Positions 19,090-27,987 are shown, numbered from the stretch's first letter. The stretch is DNA of 64,000 nt from Burkholderiales bacterium (GCA_016213325.1 JACRAY010000031.1:1-64000), one strand, 5' to 3'. Notes: a model not told the origin generated them from the sequence alone. Program-made: numbers and translations.

Positions 19090-19767
19090 ATGAAGCCCGC
19101 TATCACCCGCACAGCCTGGGCCGCCGCTGTCCTCTCCGGCGCCTTCTTCGCGCTGCCTTGCGCAGCCCAACAAGTGGGTGCCACCGGACCTGTAGGGGCC
19201 ACCACCATCGGCACAGTCAACGCGTTCGGCGCCATCGGCTCGTTGCCGTCTACGCCCACCCCGCTGGCGCCGATCATGCCGGGCCCGCCACCTGCCGCCG
19301 TGACATTGGCGACACCCGTCGTTCCCGCGCCGCCCGTTGCGACCACCAGCCTGGCCAGTAGCACGACCAGTTCGGCGGTCAGCACTACCGTGTTCACGCC
19401 GGCTACGTCGTCAATCAGCATGGTGACCACGCTCAGCTCGGGTGCTGCGCCGGCGCCCGCCGGCAGTCCCGGCGTAGGGTTGCTCAACCCTGCAGCGGGC
19501 ACCTTGCAGGCGACCACCGGCACCATCGAAACCGGCAGGGCTTCATCGGCCCCCGACACTTCGGCGCGGCCGCTGAACATGGCGCCCGCCGGTGTCGCGC
19601 TCAATTCCGACCTGGGCAGCGGGATGGTCGCTTCCAACGACACGGTGCCGGTGACGACGACCACTGCCATGGGCGCGGGTCCGGCGCCGCAGGCCGCGCC
19701 AGCGCCGGCGAGCGTGCCGGCGCGCTCGCCCATGACCGGCCGCGCGCCGCGCGCAGACCGCAACTGA
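19090..19767 (+). CDS. Low-complexity secreted protein (Ala/Pro/Thr/Ser-rich)
   Basis: 225 residues. A signal peptide (about 1-26, ALPCAAQ; the Cys could also make a lipoprotein, though LPCAAQ is a poor lipobox) is followed by a disordered Ala/Pro/Thr/Ser-rich chain with no cysteine. No domain is recognised. The opposite strand is also open across the gene, a by-product of the composition; the signal peptide supports the plus strand. Probably an extracytoplasmic linker or surface protein of unknown role. Confidence 0.6.
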   Translation: MKPAITRTAWAAAVLSGAFFALPCAAQQVGATGPVGATTIGTVNAFGAIGSLPSTPTPLAPIMPGPPPAAVTLATPVVPAPPVATTSLASSTTSSAVSTTVFTPATSSISMVTTLSSGAAPAPAGSPGVGLLNPAAGTLQATTGTIETGRASSAPDTSARPLNMAPAGVALNSDLGSGMVASNDTVPVTTTTAMGAGPAPQAAPAPASVPARSPMTGRAPRADRN

Positions 19768-20400
19768 TCAGGTAGCCATCGACGGGCGCAACGCCATGGC
19801 GGCGCGCCAGCGTTGCAGGTTCGGGTATTCGTCCGTCACTTTCAGCTTGATGACGCGCGCGAAGTCCACCGCGACCACCGCCGTGATGTCGACGAGGCTG
19901 AAGGCGTCGGTCGCCAAGTACTCGCGTCCTTCGAGGCGCTGCTCCAGCGTAGCGAAGAACTGCCGGGCACGGGCCTGCCCGCGCTGCGCCAGCTCGGGGA
20001 TCTGCGGGTAGTTGTCCGGGCCGGGCAGGGCACGGTTGGCCATCGCGGGCGAGCCGTTGCGCAAGGCCTCGGCGATGGCGAGCAAGCCTTCGAACTCCAC
20101 GCGCCAGTTCCAGCTGGCGACCTCGGCTCTCTCCAGCGGCGTGCGGCCCAGCAGCGGCGGCTGCGGGTACTGCGCCTCCAGGTAGGCGGCGATGGCCGCG
20201 TTGTCCGCGAGCATCTCGCCGCCTTCCTACTGGAGCGCCGGCACGGTGCACTGGGGGTTGATGCGCCGGTACGCATCGCCGAGCTGCTCGTTGCTGCGCA
20301 GGTCGACCTGCACGGTGTCGTGCGGCACGCCCTTCTCGGCCAGCAGGATGCGCGCGCGGCGCGGGCTGGGTGCGGTGCTGCAGTCGTACAGGGTGATCAT
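19768..20400 (-). pseudogene. Glutathione S-transferase gene with an in-frame amber codon
   Basis: The frame reads as a 210-residue GST: thioredoxin-fold N-terminus (MITLYDCSTAPSPRRARILL, then INPQCTVPALQ) and helical C-terminus (AAIAAYLEAQYPQPPLLG, FSLVDITAVVAV). Codon 58 is TAG (20227-20229, minus strand) between VPALQ and EGGEMLADN, where relatives have a hydrophobic residue, often Leu; TTG to TAG is one base. Everything before and after stays in one frame, so this is a single nonsense change or a base-call error. The start overlaps the YghU-like gene stop as ATGA. Confidence 0.8.
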
Positions 20401-21266
20401 GCAAGCTTGTCCTGTGTCTTCGTTTCGAAGTCGCCGGCTTCGTGCCGCTCGTGCAACTGGCTCGCGGGCTCGCCCCAGGTGCGGTTGACCTTGCGCCCGC
20501 GCTGTGCGGCAGGCCGCTGCGCGATCTCGTTGGTCCAGCGCAGCACGTACGAGTAGTCCTGCACCTGCAGGAACTCGCCCGCGCCATACAGCTGCCCGCG
20601 CGCCAGCGTGCCGTACCACGGCCAGATCGCCATGTCGGCGATCGTGTACTCGTCACCGGCCATGTAGCGGTGCTCCGAAAGGTGGCGGTCCAGCACGTCG
20701 AGCTGGCGCTTCACTTCCATCGCATACCGGTCGATGGCGTACTCGATCTTGGAAGGAGCGTACGCATAGAAGTGGCCGAAGCCGCCCCCGAGGAAGGGCG
20801 CTGCACCCATCTGCCAGAACAGCCACGACAGGCACTCGGCGCGCTGCTTGCTGCCTGCAGGCAGGAAGGCGCCGCCGAACTTTTCGGCCAGGTACAGCAG
20901 GATCGCGCCCGACTCGAACACGCGCACCGGCTCGGGCCCGCTGCGGTCGACCAGCGCCGGGATCTTGGAGTTGGGGTTGATCGCGACGAAGCCGCTCGAG
21001 AACTGCTCGCCGCTGTTGATGCGCACCAGCCAGGCGTCGTACTCGGCGCCGGTATGGCCCAGCGCGAGCAGCTCTTCCAGCATCACAGTCACCTTCACGC
21101 CGTTAGGCGTGCCCAGCGAGTAGAGCTGCAAGGGGTGCCGGCCGACCGGCAGTTCCTTTTCGTGCGTGGCGCCGGCGACCGGCCGGTTGATGGCAGCGAA
21201 CCTGCCGCCGTCCTTGTCCCTGGTCCAGGTCCAGACGGCGGGCGGGGTGTAGGGGGCATCGGTCAT
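20397..21266 (-). CDS. yghU: Glutathione transferase-like disulfide-bond oxidoreductase (YghU)
   Basis: 289 residues. The family's N-terminal extension (YTPPAVWTWTRDKDGGRFAA, INRPVAGATHEKELPVG) precedes a thioredoxin fold with YSLGTPNGVKVTVMLEELL, NPNSKIPALVD and FESGAILLYLAEKF, then the helical domain ending in WTNEIAQRPAAQRGRKVNR. YghU enzymes reduce organic disulfides and hydroperoxides with two bound glutathiones. The start at 21266 gives MTDAPYTPP. Its stop overlaps the damaged GST gene (ATGA), so the two were a coupled pair. Confidence 0.93.
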   Translation of the reverse strand: MTDAPYTPPAVWTWTRDKDGGRFAAINRPVAGATHEKELPVGRHPLQLYSLGTPNGVKVTVMLEELLALGHTGAEYDAWLVRINSGEQFSSGFVAINPNSKIPALVDRSGPEPVRVFESGAILLYLAEKFGGAFLPAGSKQRAECLSWLFWQMGAAPFLGGGFGHFYAYAPSKIEYAIDRYAMEVKRQLDVLDRHLSEHRYMAGDEYTIADMAIWPWYGTLARGQLYGAGEFLQVQDYSYVLRWTNEIAQRPAAQRGRKVNRTWGEPASQLHERHEAGDFETKTQDKLA

Positions 21267-21292
21267 GGAACCGGATGCTATACGCGCCGCGC

Positions 21293-21940
21293 TCAAGGGT
21301 CCGTGCGCTCTTGCTCGCCCGGGAACAGCACCACGATCTCTTTCACGCGGCCGGTTTCCTTCTGCAGCCAGGTGCTGACGAACTCCTGCACCGTCTTGCG
21401 GCCGTCGCGCAGGCCCACTTCGCGGTTGCGCGCAGCATTGCCCTGCACGGCGAGGCGCGCGCTCAGTTCACTCTCCAGCGCCCTCAGGTTCTCGGCCTTG
21501 TTGAAGCGGCCCCAGCCACTGGCCGTGTGCCGGCTGGTCTCTTCCGAGTAGATGGCAACCGGCTTGGCCAGCTCCACCGGTCCGGTACGCACCACGCAAC
21601 GCCTGGCGTTGCAGTTGATCGGCCACTTTTCCTGCAGCTTGATCTGGTAGGTGTACAGCGCCGCCGTGCGAATCTGGGAGATCGTGGTGCCCAGGTCGAT
21701 CGGCAACAGCCTGAACAGCGGCTCGGAGTCGGTGCGGACAAAGGTCTCGTAGCCCTTGATGCGGGCGATGACGAGGATGCCGCCGTTGGTGGGGATCACC
21801 TCCGGGTCGCGGTCCGGCTGCGAAGAGGTGGCCACGTGGCCCTCGCGCACCAGGTAGGCCTTGGCGGGGGGCCAGGCCAGCCAAACCAGGACGGCCGCGG
21901 CCAGCACGGCGCCCGCCCCGACGTTGACCCGGACTTGCAT
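21293..21940 (-). CDS. Membrane-anchored hypothetical protein
   Basis: 215 residues. One N-terminal hydrophobic segment (about 7-25) then a soluble domain with VIPTNGGILVIARIKGYETF, alternating strands, and ALYTYQIKLQEKWPINC, recalling DUF4230-type membrane-anchored domains, without enough identity for me to assign it. Two cysteines (INCNARRC) may pair in the periplasm. Function unknown. Confidence 0.7.
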   Translation of the reverse strand: MQVRVNVGAGAVLAAAVLVWLAWPPAKAYLVREGHVATSSQPDRDPEVIPTNGGILVIARIKGYETFVRTDSEPLFRLLPIDLGTTISQIRTAALYTYQIKLQEKWPINCNARRCVVRTGPVELAKPVAIYSEETSRHTASGWGRFNKAENLRALESELSARLAVQGNAARNREVGLRDGRKTVQEFVSTWLQKETGRVKEIVVLFPGEQERTDP

Positions 21941-21983
21941 GCCTGTAGGGTACAGGCAATGGAAGCGCCGGTGCAGGGATGCC

Positions 21984-22187
21984 TCAGTGCACCTGCCCCG
22001 CCTCCACCACCGGCGACGCCAGCTCGCGCCCGACCATGGCGCGGGCGTACAGGTAGTTCGCGCGCATCACGTCGCTCAGCCCGTCCATCTCCACGCGCCC
22101 GCGCTCGTCGCAGGGGAACGAGAAGCCCCGCCCGGTGGCGTAGAGCGACCGGAAGCACAGCCGGAAAGCCGGCGACTCGCGATTCAT
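21984..22187 (-). CDS. Conserved small hypothetical protein
   Basis: 67 residues. The sequence around RGFSFPCDERGRVEMDGLS and RANYLYARAMVGREL follows a small hypothetical protein common in Burkholderiales, of unknown function. The start at 22187 (MNRESPAFRLCFRSLY) is preferred; an in-frame start at 22250 would add 21 unlikely residues. Confidence 0.65.
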   Translation of the reverse strand: MNRESPAFRLCFRSLYATGRGFSFPCDERGRVEMDGLSDVMRANYLYARAMVGRELASPVVEAGQVH

Positions 22188-22271
22188 GGAACTGTCCCCC
22201 ATGGCGCTACAACGCGGCCGGGAGGACGGCGGGGGGACCGCCCAGTGCAAAGCGTGCGTGAAGTCTGTGTC

Positions 22272-22961
22272 CTAACCGCGCACGCCCTTCACCAGCACCG
22301 GCTTGTCGCGGAACACTTCCGGCATCGTCGCCCTCAGGTTCGCGATCTTCGGCTTGTCGTGGTAAACGATATACGGCGCGCCCGGGTTCAGGGTGGCGTA
22401 GTCCTGGTGGTAGGCCTCGGCGGGGTAGAACTGCGCAAGCGGCGTGACTTGCGTCACGATCCTGTTGCGGAACACCCGGGCCGCATCGAGCTGCGCGATG
22501 TAGGCCTCGGTCACCCGTTTCTGCTCGGCAGACTGGTAGAAGACCGCCGACCGGTAGTGCGGCCCGACGTCGGGGCCTTGCCGGTTCAGCGTGGTGGGGT
22601 CGTGCGCCACCGAGAAGTAGATCTGCAGCAGCTTGCCGTAGCTCACCTGCCGCGGGTCGTAGGTGATCTCCACCGACTCGGCGTGCTGGCTGCGCCCGCG
22701 GCTCACGATGTCGTACCTGGCCGTCGCGTGGTCACCGCCCGCGTATCCCGACACCGCGTTCAGCACGCCCTTGGTGTGCTGGAACACCGCCTGCACACCC
22801 CAGAAGCAGCCGCCGGCGAACACGGCGGTTGCGGTGGCCGAAGCCGATGTGATGTCCTGCGCCGGCGGCGGCAGCTTGACCGCCGGTTCGGCGGCCGAGG
22901 CCGGCTGGAAGAAGGCCAGGCCGATGCAGGCGAGGGCGGTGGCAAGGAAGAGCTTGGGCAT
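22272..22961 (-). CDS. msrA: Exported peptide-methionine (S)-S-oxide reductase
   Basis: 229 residues. A signal peptide (about 1-23, QPASAA) precedes the MsrA domain with the catalytic GCFWG (Cys52), then YDPRQVSYGKLLQIYFS, HDPTTLNRQGPDVGPHYRSA and FYPAEAYHQDY. It repairs methionine-S-sulfoxide, here in the periplasm or attached to the envelope. No MsrB lies alongside. The ATG at 22961 is supported by the signal peptide. Confidence 0.93.
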   Translation of the reverse strand: MPKLFLATALACIGLAFFQPASAAEPAVKLPPPAQDITSASATATAVFAGGCFWGVQAVFQHTKGVLNAVSGYAGGDHATARYDIVSRGRSQHAESVEITYDPRQVSYGKLLQIYFSVAHDPTTLNRQGPDVGPHYRSAVFYQSAEQKRVTEAYIAQLDAARVFRNRIVTQVTPLAQFYPAEAYHQDYATLNPGAPYIVYHDKPKIANLRATMPEVFRDKPVLVKGVRG

Positions 22962-23032
22962 GGGGGTCTTTCGGGGCAGCAGATATTGTCTGCCTCCCCG
23001 GTTCAGTCGGCACGGGCACGCGTTTCTTACCG

Positions 23033-23617
23033 CTAGCTCGCGTCGCGCAAGGCTGCATAGGGGTTGACCACTTCGCCGCCCCACCACCTCTTCTCGCCCT
23101 TCAACAGCATCACCGCAAAGTGCAGGTGAGGTGCGCTCTCCGGCGCATTGCCGGTGGTGCCCACATAGCCGATCACGTCGCCGCGCCGCACGTCCTGCCC
23201 TTCGCGCAGCCCGTCGGCGTAGCCCGCCAGGTGCGCGTAGTAGTACACGAAGCGCCCCGAGCTGTCGACCTGGTACAGCGACAGCCCGCCGCCGCGATTG
23301 CGCGAGATTTTTTCGATCCGCCCGTCGTCGGCCGCCACCACCGGCGTGCCCCAGGCCGCCATGATGTCGATGGCCTTGTGCTTGCGGCCCTTGCCGCGGC
23401 CGTCGTCGAACGTATCCTTCAGCCGGTGCCGGGGCACGCCCTTCACCGGCACGGCCAGGCCACGGTCGGCGAGCAGCTGCTCCGGGGTCGTCGTTGGCGC
23501 GGGGCGAAGGGCCGGCGGCGCAGGCGCCAAGGGTACCGGCCGCGTCAACTGCAATGTCGAGGCGTGCACCAGCACCAGCAGTGCCGGCACCAGCACCAGG
23601 CGGCGGTGGGTTCCCAT
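23033..23617 (-). CDS. M23-family (LytM) peptidase
   Basis: 194 residues. A membrane or signal segment (about 5-20) and a proline-rich linker precede the LytM domain: HKAIDIMAAWGTPV supplies the HxxxD zinc pair (His80, Asp84), GRFVYYYAHLAGYADGL and PHLHFAVML the later histidines. All zinc ligands of an active endopeptidase are present. It probably cuts peptidoglycan cross-links in the periplasm. Stands alone, upstream of msrA on the same strand. Confidence 0.9.
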   Translation of the reverse strand: MGTHRRLVLVPALLVLVHASTLQLTRPVPLAPAPPALRPAPTTTPEQLLADRGLAVPVKGVPRHRLKDTFDDGRGKGRKHKAIDIMAAWGTPVVAADDGRIEKISRNRGGGLSLYQVDSSGRFVYYYAHLAGYADGLREGQDVRRGDVIGYVGTTGNAPESAPHLHFAVMLLKGEKRWWGGEVVNPYAALRDAS

Positions 23618-23736
23618 TCCTCACGGTAGAGCCCCGCCGACCGTCGAGCCATAGTCCCCGGCGGCCAGTGGGTGTCAGCGCGGCCGTCATGCCGTGTCGG
23701 CCGGGGCCTTCCGGCCTGCGCCGGGGCGGGTGATGC

Positions 23737-23754
23737 TATGATGCGAACGCATCA
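23737..23754 (+). promoter_or_regulatory. Probable promoter/operator of the VapBC pair
   Basis: TATGAT (23737-23742) resembles a -10 box and overlaps the inverted repeat TGATGCG-AA-CGCATCA (23739-23754, 7-bp perfect arms). It lies 21 bp before the VapB-like start, as expected for autoregulation. Confidence 0.5.
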
Positions 23755-23774
23755 GTGATCGGTTGCTTCCATTG

Positions 23775-24017
23775 CGCACCACCCTCGACATCGACGAAGA
23801 CGTGCTCCAGGCCGCCAGGGAGCACGCCGCGCGTGAGCGCAAGTCGCTGGGCACGGTGATTTCGGAGCTGGCCCGCGAGTCGCTGCGGCGTCCCCATGCC
23901 AGTGCCGCACGGCGCGGCGCGGCCAAGCGGGGCGGCCGCTTCGCCGTGCTGCCGCAGCGCGACGAAGTCATCACCGTCGAGCACGTGCGGGGCTTGCAGG
24001 ACACCGAGGGCGCCTGA
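23775..24017 (+). CDS. VapB-type antitoxin
   Basis: 80 residues. Begins (M)RTTLDIDEDVLQAAREHA, a typical ribbon-helix-helix VapB N-terminus, then RKSLGTVISELARESLR and a basic C-terminal tail that should bind the toxin. The TTG at 23775 gives exactly this family start; TTG at 23763 would add four residues. It is followed by the VapC gene after 1 bp. Confidence 0.82.
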   Translation, partial: RTTLDIDEDVLQAAREHAARERKSLGTVISELARESLRRPHASAARRGAAKRGGRFAVLPQRDEVITVEHVRGLQDTEGA

Positions 24018-24018
24018 C

Positions 24019-24462
24019 TTGGCCACCGGCGCGCGCTACCTGCTCGACGTGAATGTCCTGATCGCGCTGCTCGACGACGCGCACGTGTTCTCGCGCCGGG
24101 CCAACGAATGGCTGGATGCAGCGCCGCGGCGCATCGCCACCTGCCCGATCGTGGAGAACGGGGTGATTCGCATCATGAGTGCGCCGTCTTACTCGGCGAC
24201 CCACCGCGCCACGCCCGAGCAGGTGGCCGACGGCCTGAAGGCGCTCGCGCAAGGGCTCGACCACGAGTTCTGGCCCGACGAGGTGTCCCTGCTCGACGAG
24301 ACGCTGGTGGACTTCAGCCGCCTGCATGGCCATCGCCAGGTAACCGATGCCTACCTGCTCGCGCTGGCGGTCGGCCGCGGCGGCGCCATCGCCACCTTCG
24401 ACACGGCTTTGCCGGTGACGGCGGTGCGCGGGGCGAGCCGCAAGCACTGGCTGGCGGTCTGA
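24019..24462 (+). CDS. VapC-type PIN-domain ribonuclease toxin
   Basis: 147 residues. PIN domain with its acidic set: LLDVNVLIALLDD (first Asp), CPIVENGVIRIM (Glu), VTDAYLLALAVGRGGAIATFD (two Asp). The TTG start at 24019 lies 1 bp after the VapB stop; no better start exists upstream. All catalytic acids remain, so it should be active against RNA when free of VapB. Confidence 0.85.
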   Translation: MATGARYLLDVNVLIALLDDAHVFSRRANEWLDAAPRRIATCPIVENGVIRIMSAPSYSATHRATPEQVADGLKALAQGLDHEFWPDEVSLLDETLVDFSRLHGHRQVTDAYLLALAVGRGGAIATFDTALPVTAVRGASRKHWLAV

Positions 24463-24538
24463 AGCGGCCCTGGCGCTGGCCCCAAGCGCCACTTGTGAGC
24501 ACTGCCCTATCGTCCTTCACAACCATGAAAGGACCCCC

Positions 24539-24826
24539 ATGCCCGCTTACGCCATCGCCTTCCTGCGCTACAAGGACGCCGCCGCCTACCAGCGTTACTC
24601 GAGCGCCCTGGCCACCATGCTCAAGACTCACGGCGCCACGCTGCTGGCCGGCGACAACCAGCCCATTGCGCTGGCCGGCCCCGCGTGCGACCGCGTGGTG
24701 CTGCTGCAGTTCGAAGACACGGCCGCGGCCATGCGCCTGTTCAATGCGCCCGAGTACCTGCGGATCGCGCAGGACCGCGACAACGGCGCGCACGTGCAGC
24801 TTCAGCTGGTCAGGGCGGCGGCGTAG
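24539..24826 (+). CDS. DUF1330 family protein
   Basis: 95 residues of alpha-beta-barrel type: MPAYAIAFLRYKDAAAYQRY, LLAGDNQPIALAG, RVVLLQFEDTAAAMRLFNAP and EYLRIAQDRDNGA. DUF1330 proteins are small dimeric relatives of YCII/ABM domains; activity unknown. A GAAAGGA precedes the ATG. Its last 25 bases overlap the 3' end of the converging LLM oxidoreductase gene. Confidence 0.85.
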   Translation: MPAYAIAFLRYKDAAAYQRYSSALATMLKTHGATLLAGDNQPIALAGPACDRVVLLQFEDTAAAMRLFNAPEYLRIAQDRDNGAHVQLQLVRAAA

Positions 24827-25794
24827 CCGACTTCGCCCAGCGCGGGCAGCACCTCCCGGGCGAGCTGCTGCACCACGGCCGCCGCATCGCGGCTGCCGTA
24901 CTTGAGGTTCAGGATGACGTGCGCCACGCCGATGCCGTGCAACTGCCGCAGCAGCGCGACCAGCGCTTCGCTGCCCAAGCGGTACCCCAGGTGGATGGGC
25001 ACCGGCGGCTCACCGGAGTCCTCGAGCAGGTCGATGTACAGGGATTGCAGGAACGGCTTGCCGTCTTCCCCCGTCACGCTGCGCTGCACTTCGCGCCAGT
25101 AGTCCACCTGCACCGCCTGGTGGGCCGGTGGCCGCGGGTAGGTCATCCAGCCATGCGCGTTCTGCGCGATCCACTCCATGTCCTGCCCGCTGCGGCCGGT
25201 GACGAGCACCGGCACGCCGCGCGACCACGGCTTGGGCACCAGGTCGGCGTTGGCCAGGCGGCCGAAGCTGCCCGCCAGCAGCGGGTAGTGCCGGCCCCAC
25301 GCCGTACGCATGGCGTCCAGGTGCTCGCGGAAGATTTCGGCGCGCCGCGTGATGTCGACCCCGAAGGCCGGAAACTCCACCGGCCGGTCGCCCGAGGCCA
25401 CGCCCAGCAGCAGGCGGCCGCCGCTCAACTGGTCGGCCGACGCCACCGCCTTGGCGGTGTGCAGCGGGTGCCGGTGCGGCAGGACGATGGCCGCCGTGCC
25501 CAGCGCGATGGTGCGCGTGTGGGCGGCTAGGTAGCCGAGGTACACGAAGGTGTCGAACACCTGGCCGACGTCGCCGAATGTCGGGTCGCGCAGCGGCACG
25601 TCGCGTAGCCACAGCGCGTCGAAGCCGTGCGCCTCGGCGTACTGCGCCAGTTCCACCTGCCGCGTCATGCGCGGCTCGTCGCCGGCAAAGGCTTCGATGG
25701 GCAGCATCAGGCCCAGCGTCAGCCGGCCGGTGCGAAAGACGCGGCGGTAGCCGGGGTTGTCGAGCGGGTCGCGCGAAGCGTTCACGGTGAGCAT
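24802..25794 (-). CDS. LLM-class flavin-dependent oxidoreductase
   Basis: 330 residues, luciferase-like TIM barrel: LGLMLPIEAF, AEAHGFDALWLRDVPLRDP, TIALGTAAIVLPHRHPLHTAKAVAS, LSGGRLLLGVASGDRP and GRSGQDMEWIAQNAHGW. FMN-dependent monooxygenase or reductase; substrate not predictable. The start at 25794 follows GGAGGAAA; a 22-residue extension upstream is unlikely. It is divergent from nothing; the LysR gene upstream (stop 25867) is on the same strand and may regulate it. Confidence 0.88.
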   Translation of the reverse strand: MLTVNASRDPLDNPGYRRVFRTGRLTLGLMLPIEAFAGDEPRMTRQVELAQYAEAHGFDALWLRDVPLRDPTFGDVGQVFDTFVYLGYLAAHTRTIALGTAAIVLPHRHPLHTAKAVASADQLSGGRLLLGVASGDRPVEFPAFGVDITRRAEIFREHLDAMRTAWGRHYPLLAGSFGRLANADLVPKPWSRGVPVLVTGRSGQDMEWIAQNAHGWMTYPRPPAHQAVQVDYWREVQRSVTGEDGKPFLQSLYIDLLEDSGEPPVPIHLGYRLGSEALVALLRQLHGIGVAHVILNLKYGSRDAAAVVQQLAREVLPALGEVGYAAALTS

Positions 25795-25866
25795 GGTTTC
25801 CTCCAGTGGGTGGAGGAAAGATAGGTTCGCCCCGCAAGCCGCCGCTTGCGACCGGGACAAGCGCGG

Positions 25867-26787
25867 CTAAGCCTGCGCCTCGAGGAACATGCGCGCCTCG
25901 GCTTCCACCCAGTCCACGAACGCGCGCACGCGTTCGGGCACCGGCACGTTGCCCGGCATCACCAGGTAGTAGCCGCTGCCCACCGCGTCCCATTCGCGGA
26001 AGGGGCGCGCGAGCCGGCCGATGGCCAGGTCGTCGGCCACGATCACGCGGCGGCCCAGCGCCACGCCATGGCCTTCCACGGCGGCCTCGATCGCGAGCGC
26101 GGGCGAAAACTCCAGCCCGCCGCCGTCGGCCTGCGGATGCTGCACGCCGTGGCGGCGCAGGAAGTCGGCCCAGGTGGGCAAGCCTTGCGTGCCGGCCAGC
26201 GTGTCGTGCACCAGCGGCATCTTCGCGATCGCCTGCAGCGGCAGCGGCTCGTCGGGGTTCTTCAGCAGCCGCGGGCTGCACACCGGAAACACGTGCTCCT
26301 CCACCAGCAGCGTGCTGCGCAGGCCGGGATACTGGCCGCCGCCGTAGCGCACCGCGACGTCGATGTTGTCGCTGACGAAGTCGGTCAGCAGCGCGCTGGC
26401 GTCGATGCTCGGCACCAGCGTCGGCTGCTGCCGCACGAAGCGGTGGATGCGCGGCAGGAGCCAGCGCGATGCGAACGAAGGCGGCGCCGAGATGCGCACG
26501 ACGTTGTCGAACTCGCGCGCCTCCAGCCGCTCGATGGCGTCGGCCAGCCGCGCGAAGCCGTCGCGCACGCCGGGGAACACCTGGCTGCCCTGTGCCGTCA
26601 GCGTCACGCCGTGCGTGGAACGCGCGAACAGCTGCACGCCCATCGCTTCCTCCACCGTCTTCACGTGCTGGCTGACGGCGGCCGCGGTCACGCCCAGCTC
26701 CTCGGCCGCGCGCACGAATGACGAATGGCGCGCCGCCGCCTCGAACGCTTGCCATGCGTGAAGGTGGGTGAGCTTCTGCCGCCTCAT
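25867..26787 (-). CDS. LysR-family regulator, GcvA-like
   Basis: 306 residues. The N-terminal winged helix has the GcvA-type opening LTHLHAWQAFEAAARHSSFV, AAEELGVTAAAVSQHVKTVE and GVQLFARSTHGVTLTAQG; the effector-binding domain follows with FASRWLLPRIHRF, DIDVAVRYGGGQYPG and GVALGRRVIVADDLA. Inducer unknown. It lies between the quinone-reductase-like gene (10 bp upstream) and the LLM oxidoreductase (72 bp downstream), all on one strand, so it may control either. Confidence 0.92.
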   Translation of the reverse strand: MRRQKLTHLHAWQAFEAAARHSSFVRAAEELGVTAAAVSQHVKTVEEAMGVQLFARSTHGVTLTAQGSQVFPGVRDGFARLADAIERLEAREFDNVVRISAPPSFASRWLLPRIHRFVRQQPTLVPSIDASALLTDFVSDNIDVAVRYGGGQYPGLRSTLLVEEHVFPVCSPRLLKNPDEPLPLQAIAKMPLVHDTLAGTQGLPTWADFLRRHGVQHPQADGGGLEFSPALAIEAAVEGHGVALGRRVIVADDLAIGRLARPFREWDAVGSGYYLVMPGNVPVPERVRAFVDWVEAEARMFLEAQA

Positions 26788-26797
26788 GGACCGGCCA

Positions 26798-27829
26798 TCA
26801 TGCCCAGGGCAGCAACACCACGTTGCCGTAAACGGCATTCGATGCCACCGCGTCGTGCGCCTCGGCCGCGCTGTGCAGCGCGAAGTGCCGGTCCAGCACC
26901 GGCTGTATCCTGCCCTCGGCCACCAGGCCCAGGCCCCACTTCATGTCTTCCACGTCGCCCATGAGCGTGCCCCTCAGCGTCTTGTGCGCGAAGAAGAACT
27001 CGCGCACCCGGATCGCCGCCTCGTTGCCGGCGACGAAGCCCATGGTCACGATGGTACCGCCGACCCGCGTGGCGTCGATACTGCGCTGCAGGATGGCGCC
27101 GCCCAGGTTGTCGATGGCCACGTCGGCGCCGCGGCCGCCGGTCCAGTCGATCACGTCCTTCACGAAGTCGCGGCTGCGCACGTCGATCACCAGGTCTGCG
27201 CCGAGGCGCCTGGCCAGCGCCGCCTTGCCGTCGGCGTCGACGGTGGTGGCCACCTTGGCGCCCAGTGCCTTGGCGAGCTGGATGCTGAAGGTGCTGGTGC
27301 CCGCGGCACCGGCCTGCACCAGCACGTGGTCACCTGCTTTCACCTGGCCCACCGTGCGCACCGCGCGCACGCCGGTCACCAGCACCATCGGCAGCGTCGC
27401 CACCTGCGCGGGCGTGAGGCGGGTGGGGTCCTTCACCACCCAGCGGGCCGGCACCTCGATGTACTGCGCGTAGGTGCCCCAGCGCAGGATGCCGCCGATG
27501 ACGTAGCTGGGCGCGGCGCTCAGCAGGGGAGAGTCGGCATCCTGGTCGTCGAGCGGAAAGCCCGGCATCGGCACCACGCGCTCACCCGGCTCGAAGCCGG
27601 TGACGCCGGCGCCGACGGCGGCAATCTCGCCGCTGGCATCCGAGCCCAGCACGTGCGGCAACGCGACGTCGCGCGTGATCACGCCCTGGCGCAGGAACAC
27701 CTCGAGCCGGTTGATGCCGGCGGCGAGCACCTTGATGACCACGTGGCCCGGGCGCAGTTCGGGCGTGGGGACCTCCTCGAGCTGCAGGACGCTGGAGGGG
27801 CCGAATGCACGGAGGACGGAGGCTTTCAT
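26798..27829 (-). CDS. Zinc-type alcohol dehydrogenase / quinone oxidoreductase-like MDR protein
   Basis: 343 residues. MDR fold: GroES-like N-terminus (KVLAAGINRLEVFLRQG, HVLGSDASGEIAAVG), then the NADPH Rossmann domain with VLVQAGAAGTSTFSIQLAKA and ATTVDADGKAALARRLGAD. The structural-zinc cysteine cluster is absent and catalytic zinc ligands are not evident, so it is closer to zeta-crystallin-like quinone reductases that reduce enones or quinones with NADPH. First of a same-strand run with the LysR gene. I see no clear ribosome site upstream. Confidence 0.88.
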   Translation of the reverse strand: MKASVLRAFGPSSVLQLEEVPTPELRPGHVVIKVLAAGINRLEVFLRQGVITRDVALPHVLGSDASGEIAAVGAGVTGFEPGERVVPMPGFPLDDQDADSPLLSAAPSYVIGGILRWGTYAQYIEVPARWVVKDPTRLTPAQVATLPMVLVTGVRAVRTVGQVKAGDHVLVQAGAAGTSTFSIQLAKALGAKVATTVDADGKAALARRLGADLVIDVRSRDFVKDVIDWTGGRGADVAIDNLGGAILQRSIDATRVGGTIVTMGFVAGNEAAIRVREFFFAHKTLRGTLMGDVEDMKWGLGLVAEGRIQPVLDRHFALHSAAEAHDAVASNAVYGNVVLLPWA

Positions 27830-27987
27830 GGGGGGAGCTTTCGCAGAAGTTTGAAAGCCCCGCACTGTCGCGCAATGCGCGTGAAGGTTGGCTTGCGAAA
27901 GGGCTAGTGGCGCTATCGACTCAGTCGCCGATGACTGCCCGCCAGATGGGATGCAAACATGCGGCGCCGAGCGTAGCGCCGGGCAGG

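Noticed and set aside
18954..19763. 269-codon minus-strand frame opposite the low-complexity secreted protein
   Set aside because: It lacks a signal peptide or any domain; the plus-strand frame has a clear signal peptide. Both are open because of Ala/Pro/Thr-rich codons.
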